A stretch of 64,000 nucleotides of DNA from Sphingomonadales bacterium (GTDB taxonomy: Bacteria; Pseudomonadota; Alphaproteobacteria; Sphingomonadales; Sphingomonadaceae). Location: assembly GCA_027486895.1 (NCBI GenBank), contig JAIXOE010000002.1, positions 1 to 64,000 on the forward strand, in the 5' to 3' direction. Made by a program: the position numbers and the translations under genes. The stretch's first letter is position 1. Every line of letters starts with the position of its first letter. Below, piece after piece: positions 1 to 7,012 of the stretch. Below the pieces are notes generated by a model. It saw nothing but the letters and a program-made list of their open reading frames with translations, was not told the origin of the DNA and searched no databases.

Positions 1-200
1 ACCAGTCCACCATCAAGGATTTGCGGTGCCATGGCCAAGCCAAAAGCAACGGTTTTGCCTGATCCAGTCTGGGCCGACACGACAAGGTCGCGCCCTTCGG
101 CTTCAGCTGCCATGACAGCAGATTGTACAGGGGTTAAAGCAGTATAGCCACGAGCGGTGAGCGCTTCATCAAGAAGCGGCGGAAGATTTTCAAACGTCAT
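1..200 (-). CDS. DEAD-box RNA helicase, N-terminal fragment cut by the window edge
   Basis: Read on the minus strand from an ATG at 200, the first 66 codons encode the start of a DEAD-box helicase. The Q-motif region (GYTALTPVQSAVM) is followed by a Walker A/motif I reading AQTGSGKT, and then the frame leaves the window. These proteins unwind short RNA duplexes with ATP and act in ribosome assembly or RNA decay. The DEAD and SAT motifs and any C-terminal extension are outside the window, so the subfamily cannot be named. It is divergent from phaC, with about 100 bp between them. Confidence 0.85.
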   Translation of the reverse strand, partial: MTFENLPPLLDEALTARGYTALTPVQSAVMAAEAEGRDLVVSAQTGSGKTVAFGLAMAPQILDGGL

Positions 201-238
201 TATTGCGCGCCTTTGCGCCCTTTTTTACATAATGTCCA

Positions 239-253
239 TGCTGCGCCGCACAA
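239..253 (+). promoter_or_regulatory. Possible PhaR-type TGCA box upstream of phaC
   Basis: TGCTGCGCCGCACAA matches 11 of 15 bases of the reverse complement of the box found twice at the phasin promoter (TGTTGCAGTGCACAA). It lies about 45 bp upstream of the phaC ATG. The match is imperfect, so this is a weak call that gains some weight from its location. Confidence 0.35.
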
Positions 254-298
254 CAAAACAATCTTCGACAATTTTCTGACATCGGTTATGCATCAGAT

Positions 299-1939
299 AT
301 GGCCGATTCACCGAAATTCCCGCCCTTCATGGATCCCGACCAATTCGCCAAAATGCTAGAGGGTTCGGCAGCTTCCGCGGCGGACCCGATGACGGCATAT
401 CGCGCCGCGATGGACGCTTGGGGCGCTATGCTTGCTCCGCTCGCAAAGGCCGGTCGCAGCAATGTTGACCCGTCCGATCGCCGCTTTGCTGCACCTCAAT
501 GGGAACATCCCGTTTTTGACCTGATGCGCCAAGGGTATCAGGTGATGTCCGACTATATGCTCGGCGCCGCCGATCAGTTGGACGGCGTTGCGGACAGCGA
601 CAAAGCAAAAATGGGTTTTGCCCTTCGCAGTATTGTCGAGGCGATGAGCCCCGCCAATTCGCCCTTCACGAACCCCGTCGCGCTTGAACGGGCAATGGAG
701 ACCAACGGCGCGAGCCTGATGTCGGGAATGCAGCATCTGATAAAGGATTTGCAACGCGGCCAATTAACACACACCGATTCTGCCGCGTTCCGGCTGGGTG
801 AAAACATCGCCGCAACGCCGGGCAAAGTGGTCCATCAAACGCCGCTATATCAGTTGATCCAGTATGAACCGGCGACTCCGGACGTATTGGCGACTCCGCT
901 GATTATTTTTCCGCCATGGATAAACCGGTTCTACATTCTCGACCTGACGGCTGAAAAAAGCTTCATCAAATATTGCGTTGACCAAGGCATCACCGTTTTT
1001 GTCGTGTCCTGGAAATCGGCAGACAGTTCGATGAAGGACATTGTCTGGGATGATTATATCGCAGCACAAATTGACGCGATTGATACCGTACGCAACGGCC
1101 TTGGCGTGCCAGATGTGCATGCGATCGGTTATTGTGTCGCCGGGACGACCTTAGCTGCAACGCTTGCGGTATTGGCCGCAACTGGCGGTGCCGACAAAGT
1201 GCGCAGCGCGACATTCTTCACGGCGCAAGTCGATTTCAGCACTGGCGGCGAATTGCTGAATTTCATCGACGACAATCAAATCGCGATGATGGAAACGCTG
1301 AGCGCCCCGCATGGGTATATGGACGGGCGCTTCCTTGCGCTGACGTTCAACATGCTGCGCGGCAAGGACCTGATTTGGTCAACGGTCGTGAAAAATTATT
1401 TGCTGGGCGAAGATTATCCGGCGTTTGATTTGCTGCACTGGAATGGAGACGTCACCAACTTGCCGGCAAAATGGCATCGCGCCTATCTGGTTGATCTCTA
1501 TCGCGACAACCGTCTGGTCCAGCCGGACAGTTTATCAGCGCTCGGCACGCCGATTGATTTGCGTCGCGTTCAAACGCCATCCTACATTCAGGCTGGTCGC
1601 GAAGACCATATCGCGCCTGCCGAAAGCGTTTGGAAGCTGCAGGATCAGTTTAGCGGCCCTACCAAATTTTTATTGGCCGGAAGCGGACATATTGCGGGTG
1701 TGGTGAATCCGCCGGCGCAGATGAAATATCAATATTGGACCAACGAAGGAAACGCAGCTTCGCTGGACGAGTTCATCGCGAGTGCCACCGAAACCAAAGG
1801 CAGCTGGTGGCCCGATTGGCTTGTTTGGCTGTCGGATAAGGGCGACACCAAAGTCCCTGCGAAGGGCGCCCGCATACCCGGCGAAGGTCCCTTGAAGGCG
1901 CTTGAATCAGCTCCAGGAAGTTACGTAAAAGCCCGTTGA
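299..1939 (+). CDS. phaC: Class I poly(3-hydroxyalkanoate) synthase
   Basis: Polymerises (R)-3-hydroxyacyl-CoA into polyhydroxyalkanoate at the granule surface. The 546-residue protein has the PhaC N-terminal domain followed by an alpha/beta hydrolase core. The lipase-like box GYCVAGT places the catalytic cysteine near residue 279. The partner Asp and His are probably in the GREDHIAP and GSGHIAG segments near the C-terminus. It is somewhat shorter than the roughly 590 residues of Cupriavidus PhaC. Two acyl-CoA dehydrogenases and a phasin follow on the same strand; phaB lies at about 10.2-10.9 kb on the other strand, and phaA is not in the window. A possible PhaR-like box precedes the gene. 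Confidence 0.95.
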   Translation: MADSPKFPPFMDPDQFAKMLEGSAASAADPMTAYRAAMDAWGAMLAPLAKAGRSNVDPSDRRFAAPQWEHPVFDLMRQGYQVMSDYMLGAADQLDGVADSDKAKMGFALRSIVEAMSPANSPFTNPVALERAMETNGASLMSGMQHLIKDLQRGQLTHTDSAAFRLGENIAATPGKVVHQTPLYQLIQYEPATPDVLATPLIIFPPWINRFYILDLTAEKSFIKYCVDQGITVFVVSWKSADSSMKDIVWDDYIAAQIDAIDTVRNGLGVPDVHAIGYCVAGTTLAATLAVLAATGGADKVRSATFFTAQVDFSTGGELLNFIDDNQIAMMETLSAPHGYMDGRFLALTFNMLRGKDLIWSTVVKNYLLGEDYPAFDLLHWNGDVTNLPAKWHRAYLVDLYRDNRLVQPDSLSALGTPIDLRRVQTPSYIQAGREDHIAPAESVWKLQDQFSGPTKFLLAGSGHIAGVVNPPAQMKYQYWTNEGNAASLDEFIASATETKGSWWPDWLVWLSDKGDTKVPAKGARIPGEGPLKALESAPGSYVKAR

Positions 1940-1948
1940 GATTCAATT

Positions 1949-1966
1949 GACGTTTACGTAAACGTC
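1949..1966. promoter_or_regulatory. 18-bp perfect palindromic operator
   Basis: GACGTTTACGTAAACGTC is its own reverse complement. It lies 37 bp upstream of the first acyl-CoA dehydrogenase start. Such ACGT-rich palindromes are typical of TetR- or MerR-family regulators of acyl-CoA catabolism. No such regulator is encoded nearby, so the binding protein is unknown. Confidence 0.6.
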
Positions 1967-2003
1967 GACTAATTCGGTTTCAGCTATTTTGAGGAGAATC
2001 GTG

Positions 2004-3197
2004 ATGCAATTGGAATTCAGCCCCGAAGAAATCGCCTTCCAGCAGGAAGTGCGCACATTCATCGCAGAAAATTATCCTGAGAACCTCCGTTCGGTTCAGG
2101 ACGAAGGGCATGACCTTTCGAAAGAAGATTTCCTGTCGTGGCATCGCATTCTCGCGAAAAAGGGTTGGATCGCACCAGCATGGCCCGTCGAATATGGCGG
2201 CACCGGTTGGACCGCGACTCAGCGTTTCATCTGGTCTGAAGAACTCGCTGCGGCTGATTGCGTCGGCACAATGCCTTTCGGCCTGTCTATGGTCGGCCCC
2301 GTTATCTACACTTTTGGCACGCCAGAGCAAAAAGCGCGCTTCCTGCCCGGTATCTTGTCGGGCGATGATTGGTGGTGTCAGGGGTATTCCGAACCCGGCG
2401 CAGGGTCTGACCTTGCTTCGCTGCGCACCAAAGCAGTCCGTGATGGCGACGATTATGTGGTGAATGGTCAAAAGACTTGGACCACGATGGCGCAATATGC
2501 AGACTGGGGCTTCTTCCTTGTCCGCACCGATTCCGATGCCAAGGCGCAGGAAGGCATTAGCTTCCTTCTCATCGACATGAAGACGCCAGGCGTAACCGTT
2601 CGTCCGATTATCACCTTGGGTGGCGAGCATGAAGTCAACGAAGTCTGGTTGGAAGACGTCCGCGTGCCGGTCGAAAACCGCGTTTATGAAGAAAACAAGG
2701 GCTGGACCTGCGCCAAGTTCTTGCTGGCGCATGAGCGTACCGGCATCGCTGCGGTTGCCCGTTCCAAGCGTGGCGTTGAAAAGATCAAGGCCATTGCCCG
2801 CACAGAGCAAGACGGCGACCGTCCATTGATTGCCAACCCATTCTTCAAGCGCAAGATTTCGGAACTTGAAATCGATCTTACCGCCTTGGAATTTACCGAA
2901 CTGCGCAGCCTTGCAGGCGAAGCGTCGGGCAAGGGCCCTGGCCCCGAATCCAGCCTGTTGAAAATCAAGGGCTCTGAAATCCAGCAGCGGATCACGGAAC
3001 TCGCGTTGGAAGCAGTGGGCCATTACGGCGCGCCATATTTCCGCGGATTTGGCGAAGGCGACAATGAGCATCCAATAGGTCCGGATTACGCGCATCGCGC
3101 TGCGCCGACCTATTTCAACACCCGCAAGACGACGATTTACGGTGGTTCCAACGAGATCCAGCGCAACATCATCGCCAAGATGGTGCTGGGTATTTAA
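2004..3197 (+). CDS. Acyl-CoA dehydrogenase (first of a pair)
   Basis: FAD-dependent alpha,beta-dehydrogenation of an acyl-CoA. The 397-residue product has the full acyl-CoA dehydrogenase order: N-terminal helical domain, middle beta domain (YSEPGAGSDLAS, then NGQKTWTT), and a C-terminal helical domain ending in YGGSNEIQRNIIAKM. The ATG at 2004 is chosen over the upstream in-frame GTG because GAGGAG at 1991-1996 is at good distance. A second acyl-CoA dehydrogenase follows after a repeat element. Substrate cannot be read from sequence; the family also includes steroid, terpene and branched-chain acyl-CoA enzymes. The palindrome at 1949-1966 probably controls it. Confidence 0.93.
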   Translation: MQLEFSPEEIAFQQEVRTFIAENYPENLRSVQDEGHDLSKEDFLSWHRILAKKGWIAPAWPVEYGGTGWTATQRFIWSEELAAADCVGTMPFGLSMVGPVIYTFGTPEQKARFLPGILSGDDWWCQGYSEPGAGSDLASLRTKAVRDGDDYVVNGQKTWTTMAQYADWGFFLVRTDSDAKAQEGISFLLIDMKTPGVTVRPIITLGGEHEVNEVWLEDVRVPVENRVYEENKGWTCAKFLLAHERTGIAAVARSKRGVEKIKAIARTEQDGDRPLIANPFFKRKISELEIDLTALEFTELRSLAGEASGKGPGPESSLLKIKGSEIQQRITELALEAVGHYGAPYFRGFGEGDNEHPIGPDYAHRAAPTYFNTRKTTIYGGSNEIQRNIIAKMVLGI

Positions 3198-3210
3198 TCT
3201 AACATTTTGC

Positions 3211-3285
3211 CGTCACCCTGAACGCGTTTCAGGGTCTTAATTCGCAACGTTGAAATTAAGATGCTGAAACAAGTTCAGCATGACG
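3211..3285. repeat. Two-hairpin intergenic repeat, copy 1 (CGTCA...TGACG)
   Basis: The element starts CGTCA and ends TGACG. It contains hairpin CCCTGAA-cgcgt-TTCAGGG, an inner stem TCTTAATT pairing with AATTAAGA, and a second hairpin TGCTGAA-acaag-TTCAGCA. The same plan occurs at 42676-42746 and 45825-45903. It lies just upstream of the second acyl-CoA dehydrogenase and creates a false in-frame extension of that gene. Confidence 0.85.
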
Positions 3286-3308
3286 GACCACTGGACGGGA
3301 TAATTATA

Positions 3309-4448
3309 ATGGATTTCAGCTACACCGAAACGCAGGACATGATCCGCGAGACCCTGAGCCGCTTTTTGGCGGACACATATGACTTTGACAGCCGCAACAA
3401 GATGATCGCCAGCGACAGCGGACGCGATCCCGGCATCTGGAAGGCGTTAGCGCAGGATCTCGGCATGCTCGGCGCAGCTTTTAGCGAAGAACATGGCGGA
3501 CTTGGTGGCGGTCACCTCGAAAATGCTTTGATCATGGAAGAGCTGGGTAAGGTCATTGCGATCGAGCCCTACCTGCAGACCGTGGTTCTTGGCGGCGGCG
3601 CACTGAAGGCTGTTGGCGGCGCGATTGCCGACGCAGTCATTCCAGAAATCATTGGCGGCAACGTGATCATCGCCTTTGCATATGCTGAACCACAGGGTCG
3701 CTATAATCTTGCCAACATTCGCACGACCGCGAAGAAGGACGGCGCTGGCTATGTGTTGAATGGCCATAAGGGCGTCGTTTACGCAGCCCCATGGGCAACG
3801 CATCTGCTCGTCAGCGCGCGTACCGGTGGATCAGGCAGCGAAGCAAATGGCGTATCGCTGTTTCTCATTGATGCGAACACCGCTGGCATTGTGCGTCGCG
3901 ACTATCCAACCGTTGACGGTTTTCAGGCATCTGAAGTCTACTTTGAAAATGTAGCGATACCCGGCGACGCCCTGCTGGGCGATGAAGGCGCTGGCCTGCC
4001 GCTGATTGAGCGCATTGTCGATGAAGCCACAGTTGCCGTCTGTGCAGAGGCCTGCGGTGTCACCGCCAAGTTGCATTCAGGCACGCTTGAATACGCGCGG
4101 CAGCGTAACCAGTTCGGTCAGCCCATTTCGCGCTTCCAAGTATTGCAGCACCGCATGGTCGATATGTTCATGGATGTTGAACAGTCGAAGTCGATGACCA
4201 CGATGGCCACCTTGAAGCTCGATTTGCCAGCGGCAGAACGTATGGCGGCCGTATCGGCATGTAAGGCGAAGGTCTCACGCGCTGCAAAGCTTGTCGGTCA
4301 AAATGCCATTCAAACGCATGGCGGCATTGGCATCACGCAGGAACTGGCGATCGGTCATTTCTTCAAACGTGCAACCATGATTGAAAGCCAATTTGGTTCG
4401 GCCGACCATCATTATGAGCGCTTTGAACGCCTGACATTGGCGGATTAA
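3309..4448 (+). CDS. Acyl-CoA dehydrogenase (second of a pair)
   Basis: A second acyl-CoA dehydrogenase, 379 residues, with the same three-domain fold but clearly divergent from its neighbour. It has the family signature near the C-terminus (QNAIQTHGGIGITQE) and a shorter middle domain. The ATG at 3309 (MDFSYTETQ) is preferred: upstream codons in this frame lie in the repeat at 3211-3285. Adjacent divergent pairs of this kind form heterotetramers in some bacteria, notably in steroid side-chain oxidation in actinobacteria. Whether that applies here is inference. Substrate unknown. Confidence 0.92.
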   Translation: MDFSYTETQDMIRETLSRFLADTYDFDSRNKMIASDSGRDPGIWKALAQDLGMLGAAFSEEHGGLGGGHLENALIMEELGKVIAIEPYLQTVVLGGGALKAVGGAIADAVIPEIIGGNVIIAFAYAEPQGRYNLANIRTTAKKDGAGYVLNGHKGVVYAAPWATHLLVSARTGGSGSEANGVSLFLIDANTAGIVRRDYPTVDGFQASEVYFENVAIPGDALLGDEGAGLPLIERIVDEATVAVCAEACGVTAKLHSGTLEYARQRNQFGQPISRFQVLQHRMVDMFMDVEQSKSMTTMATLKLDLPAAERMAAVSACKAKVSRAAKLVGQNAIQTHGGIGITQELAIGHFFKRATMIESQFGSADHHYERFERLTLAD

Positions 4449-4465
4449 CGCGCCAATTCAACTTA

Positions 4466-4526
4466 TTGTGCAGTGCAACATTTTTGTTGACAGTGCGTGC
4501 GCGAATCTTTATTGTGCACTGCAACA
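4466..4526 (+). promoter_or_regulatory. Phasin promoter with two PhaR-like TGCA boxes
   Basis: A good sigma70-like promoter, TTGACA at 4487-4492, 17-bp spacer, TATTGT at 4510-4515, is flanked by two near-identical 15-mers: TTGTGCAGTGCAACA (4466-4480) and TTGTGCACTGCAACA (4512-4526). The second box overlaps the -10 region and the expected transcription start. In other alphaproteobacteria PhaR represses phasin genes through TGC/GCA-rich sites and is released by nascent polymer. The arrangement here fits that model; phaR itself is not in the window. Confidence 0.7.
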
Positions 4527-4546
4527 CAACAGAAATGGTGCACGAC

Positions 4547-5179
4547 ATGGTAAGCAAATTAGAAGCTACTCCGAAGACCGAAACCGTTGAACCAACGGCG
4601 TCTAAGGCTGCTCCTGCGAAAGCTACACCAAGCACCGTTGTAAAGAAGCAGGTTGCGAAACCAGCTGCTTTGCCGGCCAAGAAAGCTGTGTCTGTTGAAT
4701 CTAAACCGATTGCTCAAGGAGTGACGAACATGACTGACACTGTAAAAGCCACTGCAGAAAAGACCGCTGAAAAAGCAACCGAGTTTTTCGCTGACGTTCG
4801 CGAAAAAGCTGCTGAAGCAACTGAAAAAGGCAAAAAGTTTGCTGCTGAAGCCGTTGAATTCAACAAAGCGAACGTTGAAGCCATCGTCGAAGCTGGCAAG
4901 ATCGTTGCCAAGGGCGCTCAGGAAATGGGTAAGACCAACATCGAATTCGCCAAGAAAAATTTCGAAGAAGTCCAGGTTGCTGTAAAAGAAATGACTGCTG
5001 TCAAATCGCCAACCGATTTCGTCAAGCTTCAGGGTGAACTTGCACGCAAGGGCTTTGACACCGCAGTAGCACAGGGTTCGAAGAACACTGAAGCTATGGT
5101 CAAGCTTGTAAGCGAAATGTTCCAGCCGATTTCGAACCGCATCGCGGCAACGACTGAGCTTTTCAAGAAAGCTGCATAA
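4547..5179 (+). CDS. Phasin family protein (PHA granule coat)
   Basis: Granule-associated amphipathic protein that coats polyhydroxyalkanoate inclusions. An N-terminal segment of about 60 residues is rich in Lys, Ala, Pro and Thr and looks disordered. It is followed by a phasin domain of amphipathic helices (AEKTAEKATEFFADVREK; later FQPISNRIAATTELFKK). Start choice is uncertain. The promoter places transcription near 4522, excluding earlier in-frame starts. ATGs at 4535 and 4547 lack a clear ribosome site. An internal ATG at 4730 has AAGGAG at an ideal 8-base spacing and would give just the phasin core (149 residues). Both forms may be made. Confidence 0.9.
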   Translation: MVSKLEATPKTETVEPTASKAAPAKATPSTVVKKQVAKPAALPAKKAVSVESKPIAQGVTNMTDTVKATAEKTAEKATEFFADVREKAAEATEKGKKFAAEAVEFNKANVEAIVEAGKIVAKGAQEMGKTNIEFAKKNFEEVQVAVKEMTAVKSPTDFVKLQGELARKGFDTAVAQGSKNTEAMVKLVSEMFQPISNRIAATTELFKKAA

Positions 5180-5189
5180 GCTTTCCGAG

Positions 5190-5319
5190 TTAATTGCGCT
5201 GGTGCATTTCGCGCCTGCTGCCTTCTCTCTCTCCTCCTTATGGTGGTGGGCAACCGAGACACGCTAGCGCAATCATAAAAGAGCCGTCCTTTCCCCTGCG
5301 GAAAGGGCGGTTTCTTTTT
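5190..5319 (+). ncRNA. Candidate small RNA in the phasin 3' UTR
   Basis: Downstream of the phasin stop, ATTGCGCT (5193-5200) pairs perfectly with AGCGCAAT (5266-5273) around a pyrimidine tract containing CTCCTCC, followed at once by a strong terminator. A CCUCC-bearing unpaired segment plus a terminator is the plan of many alphaproteobacterial small RNAs. No separate promoter is obvious, so it could be released from the phasin mRNA. There is no homology evidence. Confidence 0.3.
5284..5319 (+). terminator. Rho-independent terminator of the phasin gene
   Basis: An 11-bp stem (CCGTCCTTTCC pairing with GGAAAGGGCGG, one G-U) with loop CCTGC is followed by TTTCTTTTT. Confidence 0.88.
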
Positions 5320-5396
5320 GGCTAATCGAAATTGATGGTGAACAGGGGTTGCAGAGTCGCCCTCCCCTAACCTATTTTAGAATGATGCATATCCAT

Positions 5397-5726
5397 ATGG
5401 CACAAGATGACGACGACAAACCAGGCGGCACACCCGGCGTCGGCCTTGCCACGCGTACACGCCCAAAGACGCAAAAGCCCAGCCTGTACAAAGTCCTGCT
5501 GCTCAACGACGATTATACGCCGATGGAATTTGTCGTCCATGTGCTGAAGGCATTTTTTCAGATGGACACAGATCAGGCCACCCGCGTGATGCTCCATGTT
5601 CATCAAAAAGGCGTCGGGGTATGTGGCATCTTCACTTATGAGGTTGCCGAAACCAAAGTCACTCAGGTGATGGACTTCGCTCAAAAAAATCAGCACCCGC
5701 TGCAATGCACGTTGGAGAAGGACTAA
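5397..5726 (+). CDS. clpS: ATP-dependent Clp protease adaptor ClpS
   Basis: Adaptor that delivers N-end-rule substrates to the ClpA unfoldase. The 109-residue product has an acidic flexible N-terminus and the ClpS fold with the conserved [13 protein letters not shown] substrate-binding segment, a VMLHVHQKG helix and a Cys-Gly turn. The start at 5397 (MAQDDDDK) is chosen from several in-frame ATGs (5382, 5385) because it gives the usual length. clpA, often next to clpS, is not beside it here; a minus-strand HxlR regulator converges on it with only 6 bp between stops. Confidence 0.93.
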   Translation: MAQDDDDKPGGTPGVGLATRTRPKTQKPSLYKVLLLNDDYTPMEFVVHVLKAFFQMDTDQATRVMLHVHQKGVGVCGIFTYEVAETKVTQVMDFAQKNQHPLQCTLEKD

Positions 5727-5732
5727 GCGCCT

Positions 5733-6230
5733 TTAACGCATGTTAAAGGCGTCGGTTTTTGCGATCCTCGCCGACTGACCGTGTAAACTTGGCGTACCCT
5801 TGAGGTCGCCATATTCCAATATCTTGCCGCAGTTCGGACATGTCGTCTCTAACCCGACATCATGCCCGCACGCGCGATGGGTATAGGTGATAGCGAGCGG
5901 CGTACCTTCGTCACGCTGCCAACGCTCCGCCCAGTTGCGCATCGCGTATAGCACCGAGAAGAGGTCTTTGCCCTTGTCAGTCAAAACATATTCATGGCGT
6001 ACTGGTGCCTGCTGATAGGGCGATCGCAGAATGACACCCATATGCTGAAGCCGACGAAGCCGATCGGTCAGCATTTGGGGGCGCGCGCCGGTCTGCACCT
6101 GAATAGCTTCAAAGCGCGTCACGCCAAAAAATAACTCACGTAAAATAAGCAAAGTCCATCGGTCGCCCATGACGTCAGCGGATTTGGCGATGGGACAGAA
6201 TTCGGTGTCGATGACCGTGGGCTTTGGCAT
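5733..6230 (-). CDS. HxlR-family winged-helix transcriptional regulator
   Basis: A 165-residue regulator with the HxlR winged helix: CPIAKSADVMGDRWTLLILR, then the recognition region ending in LTDRLRRLQHMGV. HxlR proteins act as dimers and often sense reactive electrophiles or quinones through the first cysteine. A C-terminal extension carries a CPNCG pair following CGHD and may bind zinc. The ATG at 6230 (MPKPTV) is preferred over a start 12 codons upstream, which would run through the palindrome at 6243-6259. It is divergent from an SDR/isomerase operon and is the obvious candidate to control it and itself. Confidence 0.9.
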   Translation of the reverse strand: MPKPTVIDTEFCPIAKSADVMGDRWTLLILRELFFGVTRFEAIQVQTGARPQMLTDRLRRLQHMGVILRSPYQQAPVRHEYVLTDKGKDLFSVLYAMRNWAERWQRDEGTPLAITYTHRACGHDVGLETTCPNCGKILEYGDLKGTPSLHGQSARIAKTDAFNMR

Positions 6231-6242
6231 ATAAAACTTGTT

Positions 6243-6259
6243 ACTATGATAATCATAGT
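6243..6259. promoter_or_regulatory. Palindromic operator between hxlR-type gene and SDR
   Basis: ACTATGAT-A-ATCATAGT is a perfect 8-1-8 inverted repeat in the 56-bp gap between the two divergent starts. Its size and position suit binding by the adjacent HxlR-type dimer, giving joint control of both directions. Confidence 0.7.
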
Positions 6260-6286
6260 TATACAAGGCTCCATTGGGAGATCAAT

Positions 6287-7012
6287 ATGGCAGCAGCACT
6301 AATTGTAGGCGCAGGTGACGCAACTGGCGGGGCGATAGCAAAGGCTTTTGCCCGCGAAGGCTACACCGCTTGTGTCAACCGGCGTGCGCGCAATGCGGAC
6401 CAGCTGGAAGCGCTCGCACAGTCCATTCTTGCAGAGGGCTATGCTGCCCGCGCCTACCCGGCAGATGCCCGCATCGAAGAAGAAGTGGTGGCAATGGTCG
6501 ACGCGATTGAACGCCATGAAGGCCCGATAGAGGTCGCCGTGTTCAACATCGGCGCCAATGTCAACTTCTCGATTCTGGACATGACCTCTCAGGTTTACCG
6601 CAAGGTTTGGGAAATGGCAGCCTTTGCTGGTTTTCTGATGGGGCGCGAGGCTGCACGCCGGATGGTTGAACGCAAGTCCGGAACAATCATTTTCACCGGC
6701 GCGACCGCAAGCATACGGGGCGGAAGCGGCTATTCAGCCTTTTCCGGTGCCAAGGGTGCGCTGCGCATGCTGGCGCAGTCGATGGCGCGCGAACTTGGGC
6801 CGAAGAATATTCACGTGGCGCATGTCATCATTGATGGCGGTATCGACACAGCTTTCATCAGAGGGATTCATCCCGATTTTGAAGCGGCCAAGGCGGCAGA
6901 CGCCGTGTTGTCACCCGATGCTATTGCCTTGCAATATGTCGCTCTTCACAAACAGCACCGAAGTGCCTGGACCCATGAGATGGATTTGCGGCCATGGACG
7001 GAGAATTTCTAA
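6287..7012 (+). CDS. SDR-fold protein lacking canonical catalytic Ser and Tyr
   Basis: A 241-residue short-chain dehydrogenase/reductase-like protein with an N-terminal Rossmann nucleotide site (VGAGDATGGAIA) and an NIGAN segment where classical members have NNAG. The active-site region reads GYSAFSGAKGALR: the catalytic Tyr is Phe152 and only Lys156 of YxxxK remains. The Ser expected 13 residues earlier is Ala139, and the helix Asn is also absent. Activity as an ordinary carbonyl reductase is therefore doubtful. The ATG at 6287 is used; it overlaps the next gene by one base (TAATG), so the two are translationally linked. Confidence 0.88.
   Translation: MAAALIVGAGDATGGAIAKAFAREGYTACVNRRARNADQLEALAQSILAEGYAARAYPADARIEEEVVAMVDAIERHEGPIEVAVFNIGANVNFSILDMTSQVYRKVWEMAAFAGFLMGREAARRMVERKSGTIIFTGATASIRGGSGYSAFSGAKGALRMLAQSMARELGPKNIHVAHVIIDGGIDTAFIRGIHPDFEAAKAADAVLSPDAIALQYVALHKQHRSAWTHEMDLRPWTENF

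Noticed and set aside
1980..3095. Long minus-strand open frame antisense to the first acyl-CoA dehydrogenase
   Set aside because: The plus-strand gene has clear family motifs and a ribosome site; the antisense frame has no recognisable domain and a Phe/Arg/Cys-rich composition typical of a shadow frame.
6231..6266. Longer N-terminus for the HxlR regulator starting at 6266
   Set aside because: It would encode residues from within the operator palindrome and is not part of the conserved domain.
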